Source: GCA-002728855 sp036340635
GTDB lineage: Bacteria > Bacteroidota > Bacteroidia > Flavobacteriales > Flavobacteriaceae
NCBI GenBank assembly: GCA_036340635.1
Contig: JAYYYF010000027.1
Location: 1 to 36,852 of the forward strand
Direction of reading: 5' to 3'
DNA: 36,852 nucleotides
Made by a program: the position numbers and the translations under genes. Under the pieces are notes generated by a model, which did not search any database, was not told the origin of the DNA, and was given only the letters and a program-made list of their open reading frames with translations. This document shows, one piece after another, positions 8,067 through 15,880 of the stretch (the stretch's first letter is position 1; each line of letters begins with the position of its first letter).

Positions 8067-8372
8067 ATGTCTGATTCACTTAAAGGGTTTGATATTTTGG
8101 AAGAAAAAATTGTTAGTTTGCTGAACAAACTAAAGGACAATCATTTACTTATTAATCAATTGAAAACCCAAAACATTTCTTTAAAAGATAAGTTAGACGA
8201 ATTTGAAAAAGGTGTTTCAGAAATCAAATTAGAAAATGAATCATTAAAGATGATGAATTCTTTGTTAGGAGGAAAGGAAAACAAATTATTAACAAAAAGA
8301 AAAATAAATAATTTATTAAAGGACGTTGATTTTTGCATTAACGAACTTTCAGATTTTGAAAATCAAGAATGA
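8067..8372 (+). CDS. Small coiled-coil protein upstream of zapA
   Basis: 101 residues, cytoplasmic, no signal or membrane segment. Residues about 8-75 form a near-continuous coiled coil with leucine/isoleucine heptads (for example LLNKLKDNHLLINQLK, then LKDKLDEFEKG and LENESLKMMNSLL). The C-terminus has a second short helix, DVDFCINELSDFE. Its stop overlaps the zapA start as ATGA, so the two proteins are translationally coupled. By size, coiled-coil content and pairing with ZapA it could be a division-ring accessory comparable to ZapB, but I see no sequence identity to claim homology. Most related genes are simply called hypothetical. Confidence 0.72.
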   Translation: MSDSLKGFDILEEKIVSLLNKLKDNHLLINQLKTQNISLKDKLDEFEKGVSEIKLENESLKMMNSLLGGKENKLLTKRKINNLLKDVDFCINELSDFENQE

Positions 8373-8662
8373 GTGAAAAAATAAAGATAAAGTTAACAAT
8401 AGCAGATAGGGTATATCCATTAACTATTTTTCCCGAACAAGAAGCTTCTCTTCGTTCTTCAGCTCTAAAAATTCAGGAGATGATAAAAAAATTAGAACAA
8501 GATTATGCTGTTAGAGATAAACAAGATGTTCTTGCCATGTGCTCTCTTCAGTATGCTGCTCAGCTTGAACAAACCCTTCAAAGCAAGGCATCAAAGGAAG
8601 GATCGTCTAATAAAGTTCAGGAACTTATAGAATTAATTGATCTTCATTTATCAAATTATTAA
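8369..8662 (+). CDS. zapA: Cell division protein ZapA
   Basis: 97 residues. The first half is the compact ZapA head domain with the family pattern IKLTIADRVYPLTI, then EASLRSSALKIQEMI. The second half is a single long helix for the antiparallel coiled-coil tetramer (DVLAMCSLQYAAQLEQTLQ). ZapA binds FtsZ filaments and cross-links them at mid-cell. The gene starts inside the stop of the coiled-coil gene (ATGA). A probable 6S RNA follows directly, an arrangement known in Bacteroidota. The ribonuclease Y gene often found after it is not present here; the glycerol operon comes instead, on the other strand. Confidence 0.88.
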   Translation: MSEKIKIKLTIADRVYPLTIFPEQEASLRSSALKIQEMIKKLEQDYAVRDKQDVLAMCSLQYAAQLEQTLQSKASKEGSSNKVQELIELIDLHLSNY

Positions 8663-8679
8663 AAAATTTAATATTTTTA

Positions 8680-8850
8680 GGGTAAATAGCCTGTATTGGT
8701 TTTTTGATAAACTCAACAAAGTTTTCAATTAGAGGGGTGAGTTTTGGTTGTAAAAGCAGGCCATCTTTGAATGGATCCTTGATCAGTCATGTAGCCTCAA
8801 ACGTTTTTTTATGGAGTTTATACAAAGCTTCAATTGATACAGGCTTTTGT
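8680..8850 (+). ncRNA. ssrS: Probable 6S RNA (6S-Flavo type)
   Basis: The stretch after zapA folds as a long rod. The closing stem is AGCCTGTAT (8688-8696) with ATACAGGCT (8837-8845), nine perfect pairs. Further in, ATAAACTC (8707-8714) pairs perfectly with GAGTTTAT (8814-8821). A small terminal hairpin CCAT/ATGG lies near 8761-8774. The span of about 160 nucleotides, the single unbranched rod with a large internal open region, and the place directly downstream of zapA all fit the 6S RNA of Flavobacteria, which binds RNA polymerase and tunes housekeeping transcription. The closing stem is followed by TTTTGTTTT, which may serve as its terminator. It has no coding potential. The ends are approximate. 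Confidence 0.75.
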
Positions 8851-8886
8851 TTTCCTTTATGTTTATAAAAAAATGTTTGATTCAAG

Positions 8887-8937
8887 GTCTTTTTTAAAGC
8901 TTATGTAAATTTAAGTTTATAAAAGACTGTTATCAAC
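8887..8937. repeat. Imperfect inverted repeat between the 6S RNA and glpF
   Basis: GTCTTTT (from 8887) pairs with AAAAGAC (to 8937), continued by an imperfect AT-rich stem around a loop of roughly 15 bases. It lies between convergent transcripts (6S RNA on plus, glpF on minus) and could end either one, although neither side has a clean T run. Besides this and the 6S RNA I see nothing in 8663-8960. Confidence 0.4.
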
Positions 8938-8960
8938 CAAAACATTATTGCATAGTTATT

Positions 8961-9722
8961 TTAACTAGGAAGAAGAAAAGAACTAATAATTAGATATGAA
9001 AAACCGGCACAAATTCCACCCGCAATTGGTGCAAATACGGGAATCCAAGAGTAATTCCAATCTGCTTTTTTGTTTTTTCTTGGAAGTAATTGATACATTG
9101 TTCTTGGGCCAAAATCTCGAGCAGGATTTATTGCATAACCTGTAGTCCCACCCAAAGAAATTCCTATTACCCACACTAAGATTCCAACAGGCAAGGCATC
9201 TAAAGCACCCAATCCAAAATTTTCAGTTACAAGTCCTTCAATCTTTATATTTGGACTTGCTATAAAAAAGACACCAAAGACTAATACAAAAGTTCCCAAA
9301 AACTCACTGAAGAAATTATTTTTAAAGTTTCTTATTGATGGTCCAGTACAAAAAGTTCCTCTTACAATATCTTCATCTTTAGTTTGCCGATAATGATCAA
9401 TATATGTTATATATGTGAGCCAACTGCCAAACATAGCTCCTAAAACTTGAGCTGTTAAATACCCAGGAACCAATGCCCATGAAAATTTGTTTGCAACAGC
9501 TAGACCTATTGTAACAGCAGGGTTTAAATGACCTCCACTAAATTGACCGGCAACAAAAACACCAACAAAAACAGAAAATCCCCATGCAATGGTAATCAAT
9601 ACCCATGGACTTTGTTTTTCGGCATTCGTGCTTTTCAAATTAACATTAGCCACAACACCTGTGCCTAGAAGTAAAAGTAGAGTAGTTCCAATAAATTCAG
9701 CCAAATAAATACTTAATGTCAT
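8961..9722 (-). CDS. glpF: Glycerol uptake facilitator (aquaglyceroporin)
   Basis: 253-residue MIP-family channel for passive glycerol entry across the inner membrane. Six hydrophobic helices and both half-helix motifs are present: HLNPAVT with NPA at 67-69 and AINPARD with NPA at 199-201. The aspartate just after the second NPA (NPARD) is the mark of glycerol channels as opposed to strict water channels. The start overlaps the glpD stop (ATGA), so it is translationally coupled and is last in the order glpK-glpD-glpF. Length is close to that of E. coli GlpF. Confidence 0.94.
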   Translation of the reverse strand: MTLSIYLAEFIGTTLLLLLGTGVVANVNLKSTNAEKQSPWVLITIAWGFSVFVGVFVAGQFSGGHLNPAVTIGLAVANKFSWALVPGYLTAQVLGAMFGSWLTYITYIDHYRQTKDEDIVRGTFCTGPSIRNFKNNFFSEFLGTFVLVFGVFFIASPNIKIEGLVTENFGLGALDALPVGILVWVIGISLGGTTGYAINPARDFGPRTMYQLLPRKNKKADWNYSWIPVFAPIAGGICAGFSYLIISSFLLPS

Positions 9723-11272
9723 ACCATATAATTTTTTAAGATTTTTTCAAATTTACTCAATTGTGATTTAATCCATGCTCTATTCTTTTTTAAATTCTCA
9801 GCCATAATCTCAGCAGCCAGAGGTGCTATTTTTTTTGTTTCTTCTGCATCGAGAAATAGGCAACGTAACCTTCTAGCTAGAACATCTTCAAGATTGATTG
9901 CCATTTCATTTTTAACTGCCCATATAATTTGATTTTTTGTAATGAAAAACTTTTTAGATAATGATTTATATGAATTTTCAGGATCCAAAGCTATAATTTC
10001 ATCTATATCTGATCCGTAAACATGCATATCATCATTCCAATTAACCTTATCATCGTAACCGTGTATATGAAGATTCTGAGTATTAGATTTTATTTCTTGA
10101 AGCCCTCCTACGTGTATGGCTGTATTTATAGTATCTTCTCCTATTTTCCTATAAGTTGTCCATTTACCACCAAGTATGCTTATTAATCCACTAGTACTTA
10201 CAGTTACTTTATGATGTCTTGAAATCTCTTTTGTTTTTATTGATTTATTTTCTTCTGCTGCTAAGGGACGTAGACCGGCAAAAACACTTTTAATGTCATT
10301 CAGTTTGGGTTTTTTGGACATATAATTTGATGCATTTTTAAGTATAAAATTAATTTCTTCTTTTTTAGGAATAGGTTCATCTAAAGTATTGTCAACTGGA
10401 ACATCAGTTGTTCCAAGAATCACATAATTGTTCCATGGAACTGCAAATAAAACTCTTCCATCACTAGTTTGAGGAATCATTATTGCATGTTCTCCTTTAA
10501 GAAATTCTTTCTCTAAAACAATATGAACTCCTTGGCTTGGCCGAATTTTTTTTTCACTTTTGGGTTGATCCATTTTTGCAATCTCATCAGAAAAAACACC
10601 AGTAGCGTTTATTATAACTTTAGATTTGAGGGAATAACTCTTTCCAGATAAGACGTCTTGTGCTTCAACACCTTCAACAAGCCCATTTTTTTTCAAAATA
10701 TTTGTTACAGCCATATAGTTTATGACTTTTCCAGATTGATCTTCAATTGACTGAGCAAGACTTATTGCCATTCTAGAGTCATCGAATTGTCCATCATGAT
10801 AAATTATTCCGCCTCGTAAATCTTTTTGATTTACATTTGGTATTAATTCCAAAGTTTCTTCTTTACTTAATATTGTTGATGGGCCTAGACCTAAACCACC
10901 TGCCATCATATCATAAATTTTGAGACCTAATCCATAGAAAGGACTACTCCACCAGTCATAAGAAGGAATAACAAAACTTAAATCTTTTACCAAATGCGGG
11001 GCATTTTTTCTCATTACACCCCTTTCCTTTAAGGCTTCAATGACTAAGGAAATGTCCCCATTTTGCAGGTAGCGAACTCCTCCGTGAACAAGTTTTGTGC
11101 TTCTGGATGAAGTTCCTTTTGAAAAATCATATTTTTCAATCAACAATGTTTTATATCCTCTATTTGCTGAATCCAATGCAGTACCAAGACCACTAGCACC
11201 GCCTCCTATGACAATTATATCCCAAGTTAGTTTTGAAGAATTAAGAAAATCAATATTCTTGCTTCTATCCAT
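9719..11272 (-). CDS. glpD: Aerobic glycerol-3-phosphate dehydrogenase (FAD)
   Basis: 517-residue FAD enzyme that oxidises sn-glycerol 3-phosphate to dihydroxyacetone phosphate at the membrane and passes electrons to quinone. The dinucleotide-binding motif VIGGGASGLG lies at 21-30. The family stretch GTSSRSTKLVHGGVRYLQ follows, and a GGKWTTYR motif sits in the middle of the protein. The C-terminal 120 residues are the helical DAO_C domain. It starts two bases after the glpK stop and ends inside the glpF start, so all three genes form one tight operon that takes external glycerol to triose phosphate. Confidence 0.95.
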   Translation of the reverse strand: MDRSKNIDFLNSSKLTWDIIVIGGGASGLGTALDSANRGYKTLLIEKYDFSKGTSSRSTKLVHGGVRYLQNGDISLVIEALKERGVMRKNAPHLVKDLSFVIPSYDWWSSPFYGLGLKIYDMMAGGLGLGPSTILSKEETLELIPNVNQKDLRGGIIYHDGQFDDSRMAISLAQSIEDQSGKVINYMAVTNILKKNGLVEGVEAQDVLSGKSYSLKSKVIINATGVFSDEIAKMDQPKSEKKIRPSQGVHIVLEKEFLKGEHAIMIPQTSDGRVLFAVPWNNYVILGTTDVPVDNTLDEPIPKKEEINFILKNASNYMSKKPKLNDIKSVFAGLRPLAAEENKSIKTKEISRHHKVTVSTSGLISILGGKWTTYRKIGEDTINTAIHVGGLQEIKSNTQNLHIHGYDDKVNWNDDMHVYGSDIDEIIALDPENSYKSLSKKFFITKNQIIWAVKNEMAINLEDVLARRLRCLFLDAEETKKIAPLAAEIMAENLKKNRAWIKSQLSKFEKILKNYMV

Positions 11273-11274
11273 TT

Positions 11275-12753
11275 TTATGATAAAACTTTAGGGACCCTTT
11301 TTTCCCACATACTTATGATTTTATTATTTTGATCAGAAGGTTTTGAAATGAAAGTTTGATCTTCTTGCCACATATTATTTATTGAATTAATTGACGGCCA
11401 AAAACCAGTAGCTAAACCAGAAAAAAATGCTGCCCCGAGAGCAGTTGTTTCAGTGATTTTTGGTCGAACGACACTTGTATTTAATAAATTGGCCTGTATT
11501 TGCATTAATAAATTGTTTTTGCTTGCTCCGCCATCAACTTTTAGCGAATGAAATTTCGTATCAGCATCTTTTTCCATTTCGAGTATAATATCTCTTGACC
11601 TCAGTGCAATTGATTCAAGAGCTGCTCTTGCAATGTGACCTTTTTTTGTACCTCTGGTTATACCCATTATAGCTCCAGTTGCATGTGGATCCCAAAAAGG
11701 GGCGCCTAAGCCAGATAGTGCTGGAATAAAAGTTACACCGCCATTGTTTTTAACAGTTTTTGCTAATTGCTCAATTTCAGGAGCAGATTTTACAATATTT
11801 AATTGATCTCTCAACCACTGAACCAATGCTCCTGCAATAAATACACTTCCCTCAATAGCATATGTAGTTTCGTTTTTAATGGTCCATGCAATAGTTGTTA
11901 GCATTTTATTTTTTGACATCACTGGATTTTTACCTGTATTCATAATGCAAAAGCATCCTGTCCCATAAGTATTTTTAACATCTCCTGGATTAACACACAT
12001 TTGGCCAAATAAAGCTGCTTGTTGATCTCCAGCTATTCCTCCAATTGGAATTTCATATCCGAGATAAGATTTATTTGTTATTCCAATTATTTCAGAAGAA
12101 TTAGAAACATTTGGGAGCATTGCTTTTGGAACTTCTAATATTTTAAGTAATTCTTCATCCCATTTTTTTTCATGAATATTATACAGCAATGTCCGACTTG
12201 CATTTGAAGTATCTGTAACATGGACTTTTCCAGAGGTAAGATTCCAAATAAGCCACGTGTCAATAGTTCCAAAAATTATATCACCATTTTCACCTTTTTT
12301 TCTAAAGTTAGGATCTAGATCTAGGATCCATTTAATTTTAGTTCCAGAAAAGTATGCATCAAGAATTAATCCAGTCTTGTTTTGAAAAATTTTATCCTTA
12401 CCAATTTTTTCAAGGTCTTCACATATATTTGCTGTTCTCCTATCTTGCCATACAATAGCATTAAAAATTGGTTTTCCAGTTTTTTTATCCCACAGGACTG
12501 TAGTTTCCCTTTGATTTGTTATCCCTATTGAGTCAATTTCTTCGATTTGTATATTTCCTAATTTTATAACATCTCTTATTGCTTTTAACTGAGTTTCCCA
12601 TATCTCAATTGGATCATGTTCAACCCATCCTTCTTTTGGGAAGAATTGTTTAAATTCATGTTGTGCTATTGCACATTGATTACCAAATTTATCAAACAAA
12701 ACAGCCCTTGAACTTGTTGTCCCAGCATCTATTGATAGAACATAATTTTTCAT
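11275..12753 (-). CDS. glpK: Glycerol kinase
   Basis: 492-residue FGGY-family kinase that phosphorylates glycerol to glycerol 3-phosphate with ATP, trapping it in the cell. The N-terminal phosphate-binding loop DAGTTSSRAV is at 9-18. EGWVEHDP, the substrate region with VWQDRRT, NTYGTGCF, and the C-terminal GGASKNN and GAAFFSGLA segments are all present. First gene of the glpKDF operon. Its promoter should lie in the 134-base gap shared with the divergent alkB gene; on the minus strand a TATATTTA about 28 bases before the ATG is a near match to the -7 element. No glpR-like regulator is in the window. Confidence 0.95.
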   Translation of the reverse strand: MKNYVLSIDAGTTSSRAVLFDKFGNQCAIAQHEFKQFFPKEGWVEHDPIEIWETQLKAIRDVIKLGNIQIEEIDSIGITNQRETTVLWDKKTGKPIFNAIVWQDRRTANICEDLEKIGKDKIFQNKTGLILDAYFSGTKIKWILDLDPNFRKKGENGDIIFGTIDTWLIWNLTSGKVHVTDTSNASRTLLYNIHEKKWDEELLKILEVPKAMLPNVSNSSEIIGITNKSYLGYEIPIGGIAGDQQAALFGQMCVNPGDVKNTYGTGCFCIMNTGKNPVMSKNKMLTTIAWTIKNETTYAIEGSVFIAGALVQWLRDQLNIVKSAPEIEQLAKTVKNNGGVTFIPALSGLGAPFWDPHATGAIMGITRGTKKGHIARAALESIALRSRDIILEMEKDADTKFHSLKVDGGASKNNLLMQIQANLLNTSVVRPKITETTALGAAFFSGLATGFWPSINSINNMWQEDQTFISKPSDQNNKIISMWEKRVPKVLS

Positions 12754-12838
12754 TTTCAGAATTTTATTTCCTTAAATATAAGCTATTTTTAAGTTAAGTT
12801 TTTAAAGATTGAAATCACCATAACTTAGGTCTTAAATT

Positions 12839-12868
12839 TTTGACTTTATCTAAATTTTGATAAATTTA
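12839..12868 (+). promoter_or_regulatory. Candidate promoter for the alkB operon
   Basis: TTTG (12839-12842) and TAAATTTA (12861-12868, seven of eight fixed or free positions of TAnnTTTG) are separated by 18 bases, 19 bases before the alkB ATG. It lies in the intergenic gap shared with glpK on the other strand, so the two operons could be co-regulated. Confidence 0.4.
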
Positions 12869-12887
12869 TGGCAGATAAAATCTATTT

Positions 12888-13919
12888 ATGACGCGTGATA
12901 TAAAGTATTTACTTGCATATACAGCTCCTATCTCTGCTATTATAGGATTATACTTTCAAGGACTATTCTTTTATTCAACTGTGATCTATGCATATATAAT
13001 GATCCCTATACTTGAATTGATTATAAACAACCAAAAAGATGATGATGATTTTAATGAAAGTGAAAAAGAAAGTAGATTAAAAAATAGATTTTTTGATCTA
13101 ATGCTATATTTTAATTTACCATTAACTTTTGGTGTTTTAGGCTGGGGTTTTAGTATTATATCATTTCACTCATTAGAAACATATGAGGTAATCGGTTTAA
13201 CAATTTCCTTAGGTATAGTTCTGAGTTCTAATGGAATAAATGTTGCTCATGAACTTGGACATAGAAATAATATTTTAGAAAAGACTCTTTCAAAACTGTT
13301 ATTAATACCCTCATTATACATGCATTTTTTTATAGAACACAATTTTGGGCATCATAAAAATGTTGCAACTGAGGAAGATCCTGCTACTGCTAAAAAAAAC
13401 CAAAGTCTGTACTCTTTTTGGATAACCTCTGTTATTGGTCAGTATCTCAGTGCTTGGAGGATTCAGTTGAAACTCTTAAAACAAAATAACAGTTCCTTTT
13501 TTTCAATTAAAAACGACATGCTTTTTTATACTTTTTTCCAATTATTATACCTATTAGTATTGTACAATCTTTTTGGCATATTTACTTTATTTATTGCCGT
13601 ATTAGTTGGGGTTATTTCGTTTTTACTATTGGAAACTATTAATTACATTGAACATTATGGATTGTTGCGAAAAAAAATTAATGGCAGGTACGAAAAAGTT
13701 CAGACTATTCATTCGTGGAATTCTAATCATTTTGTAGGTAGGATTGTACTTTATGAGTTAACAAGACACAGCGATCATCATTATAGAACTTCTAAAAAAT
13801 ATCAAATCCTTGAAAACAAAAAGGAGAGTCCGCAGTTGCCTTTTGGTTATCCTACTTCTATGCTTATATCAATGATCCCTCCATTGTGGTATAGATTGAT
13901 GAATCCAAGGTTAGCATAG
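12888..13919 (+). CDS. alkB: Membrane alkane 1-monooxygenase (AlkB family)
   Basis: 343-residue integral-membrane di-iron hydroxylase that would convert medium-chain alkanes (or alkyl groups of similar shape) to 1-alcohols using oxygen and reduced rubredoxin. All histidine boxes are in place: HELGHR at 121-126, EHNFGHHKNVATEEDPA from 150, NYIEHYGL at 252-259, SWNSNHF at 286-292 and RHSDHH at 303-308. Five to six hydrophobic helices surround them. The protein has no fused rubredoxin, and neither rubredoxin nor its reductase is in the window, so electrons must come from genes elsewhere. First gene of a plus-strand operon with a symporter pair and an SGNH hydrolase. The family also includes enzymes with other substrates, so alkane use is likely but not proven. 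Confidence 0.9.
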   Translation: MTRDIKYLLAYTAPISAIIGLYFQGLFFYSTVIYAYIMIPILELIINNQKDDDDFNESEKESRLKNRFFDLMLYFNLPLTFGVLGWGFSIISFHSLETYEVIGLTISLGIVLSSNGINVAHELGHRNNILEKTLSKLLLIPSLYMHFFIEHNFGHHKNVATEEDPATAKKNQSLYSFWITSVIGQYLSAWRIQLKLLKQNNSSFFSIKNDMLFYTFFQLLYLLVLYNLFGIFTLFIAVLVGVISFLLLETINYIEHYGLLRKKINGRYEKVQTIHSWNSNHFVGRIVLYELTRHSDHHYRTSKKYQILENKKESPQLPFGYPTSMLISMIPPLWYRLMNPRLA

Positions 13920-13934
13920 TTGAAAAAGGAAATA

Positions 13935-14183
13935 ATGATTTCTAAGGATAAGTACTGGAAAATAAATCTGAAATATCTCATAATATTATTGAGTATCTGG
14001 TTTCTAGTTTCATTTGGATTTGGAATTCTATTTGTAGATATTTTAAATCAAATTAAGATAGGAGGTTTTAAACTCGGCTTTTGGTTTGCTCAGCAAGGGG
14101 CTATCTATGTTTTTGTTATTTTAATTTTTGTTTATGTCTTTCTTATGAACAGATTAGATAAAAAGTTTAAAGAGAAAAATTAA
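13935..14183 (+). CDS. DUF4212 protein, small subunit of a sodium/solute symporter
   Basis: 82 residues with two membrane helices (roughly 10-32 and 48-68) and a charged C-terminus. DUF4212 proteins are known as the small partner of the VC_2705-type sodium/solute symporters, and here the large subunit starts within its stop codon (TAATG). I choose the ATG at 13935, not the TTG at 13920, because AAAAAGGAAATA just before it looks like a ribosome binding site; the TTG directly abuts the alkB stop. The tight spacing after alkB (15 bases) puts it in the same operon. Confidence 0.85.
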   Translation: MISKDKYWKINLKYLIILLSIWFLVSFGFGILFVDILNQIKIGGFKLGFWFAQQGAIYVFVILIFVYVFLMNRLDKKFKEKN

Positions 14184-15859
14184 TGGATCTTCAATTTTGG
14201 ATATGGACTGCTGTTGGAATTAGTTTCTCTATTTATATTGGTATAGCTATCTGGTCAAGGGCTTCTTCAACCAGTGAGTTTTATGTTGCTGGGACTGGAG
14301 TTTCCCCTATTGCGAATGGAATGGCTACTGCTGCGGATTGGATGTCAGCCGCATCATTTATTTCTATGGCAGGACTAATTTCATTTATGGGATATGATGG
14401 TTCAGTTTATCTAATGGGTTGGACAGGAGGTTATGTCCTTTTGGCTTTACTTTTAGCTCCTTATTTAAGAAAATTTGGAAAATTTACTGTTCCTGATTTT
14501 ATAGGTGACAGATATTATTCAAATATTGCTAGAGCAGTAGCAGTTTTTTGTGCTTTAATAGTTTCTTTTACATATATAGCTGGACAAATGAGAGGAGTTG
14601 GAGTAGTTTTTTCAAGATATCTTGAGGTAGATATCAATACAGGGGTTTATATAGGAATGGCAATTGTTCTTTTTTATGCTGTTCTTGGAGGAATGAAGGG
14701 CATAACTTATACTCAAGTAGCTCAGTATTGTGTTTTAATTTTCGCATACATGTTGCCTGCCATTTTTATTTCATTTATGATGACAGGAAATATAGTTCCA
14801 CAAATTGGATTTGGTTCAGAAGGACAAGATGGAGTTTATTTACTAGATAAACTTGATGGTTTACATAGAGAACTTGGATTTACAGAATACACTTCAGGAG
14901 AAAAATCAACCTTAGATTTACTTTTTATAATGTCTGCACTTATGGTAGGAACTGCAGGATTGCCTCATGTTATAGTTAGATTTTTTACTGTTAAAAAAGT
15001 TAGTGATGCTAGAAAATCAGCAGGCTGGGCTCTTTTATTTATCGCAGTACTATATACAACAGCCCCTGCTGTTGCAGTTTTTTCAAGAACAAATTTTATA
15101 CAAACAATAAATAATCGAATTTATTCCAATCTACCTGATTGGTTTGATAAATGGGAAAGTACTGGTTTGATAAAATTTGATGATAAAAATCAGGATGGAA
15201 TTGTAAAATATGTAGCAGATTCAAGATTAAATGAGTTAACTGTCGACGCTGATATAATGACCCTTGCAAATCCTGAGATTGCCCAACTTCCTAATTGGGT
15301 CATAGGAATTATGGCTGCTGGTGCCTTAGCTGCTGCATTATCAACTGCAGCAGGTCTACTCCTTGTTATTTCTTCTTCAGTTTCTCATGATTTAATTAAA
15401 AGAATTATAAACCCCTCGGTAAGTGAAAAGAACGAATTGATAGCAGCAAGGGTATCAGCTTTTGGAGCAGTTATAATGGCAGGATATTTTGGAATTAATC
15501 CTCCGGGTTTTGTTGCAGCAACAGTTGCATTGGCCTTTGGACTTGCAGCAGCATCATTTTTTCCAGCAATTGTACTTGGGATTTTTTACAAGCGAATGAA
15601 CAAGGAGGGGGTTATTTCAGGTATGATTGTAGGTATTTTACTTATGCTTTTCTATATGACCAAATTTAAATTTGGTTGGTTTGGTGGAGGAACTGAATCT
15701 GATTGGTGGTTTGGAATTTCTCCTGAGGGATTTGGAACAGTTGCTATGATAACGAATTTTTTGGTATCATTTATTGTTTCAAAATATACTAAAGCCCCCC
15801 CAGCCAATATTAGTAAATTAGTGGAAGATATTAGGGTACCTAATATGAATGATTCCTAG
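14183..15859 (+). CDS. Sodium/solute symporter, VC_2705 subfamily (large subunit)
   Basis: 558-residue SSS-family transporter with about 13 membrane helices. The start has the family signature (SEFYVAGTGVSPIANGMATAAD followed by WMSAASFISMAG), then GYVLLALLLAPYLRKFGKFTVPDF, and the second half carries AAALSTAAGLLLVISSSVSHD. This subfamily is always paired with a DUF4212 small subunit, present directly upstream. Relatives such as ActP carry acetate and other small carboxylates, and many DUF4212 pairs lie beside acetyl-CoA synthetase genes; acid uptake is therefore the likely role, but the substrate cannot be read from sequence. Being downstream of alkB, it could import short-chain products or precursors of the same diet. 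Confidence 0.88.
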   Translation: MDLQFWIWTAVGISFSIYIGIAIWSRASSTSEFYVAGTGVSPIANGMATAADWMSAASFISMAGLISFMGYDGSVYLMGWTGGYVLLALLLAPYLRKFGKFTVPDFIGDRYYSNIARAVAVFCALIVSFTYIAGQMRGVGVVFSRYLEVDINTGVYIGMAIVLFYAVLGGMKGITYTQVAQYCVLIFAYMLPAIFISFMMTGNIVPQIGFGSEGQDGVYLLDKLDGLHRELGFTEYTSGEKSTLDLLFIMSALMVGTAGLPHVIVRFFTVKKVSDARKSAGWALLFIAVLYTTAPAVAVFSRTNFIQTINNRIYSNLPDWFDKWESTGLIKFDDKNQDGIVKYVADSRLNELTVDADIMTLANPEIAQLPNWVIGIMAAGALAAALSTAAGLLLVISSSVSHDLIKRIINPSVSEKNELIAARVSAFGAVIMAGYFGINPPGFVAATVALAFGLAAASFFPAIVLGIFYKRMNKEGVISGMIVGILLMLFYMTKFKFGWFGGGTESDWWFGISPEGFGTVAMITNFLVSFIVSKYTKAPPANISKLVEDIRVPNMNDS

Positions 15860-15880
15860 TAAAAGATTATTATAATTTAT

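Noticed and set aside
13920..13934. TTG start for the DUF4212 gene directly at the alkB stop
   Set aside because: The ATG at 13935 has a purine-rich ribosome binding site at the right distance, and the added residues show no family match.
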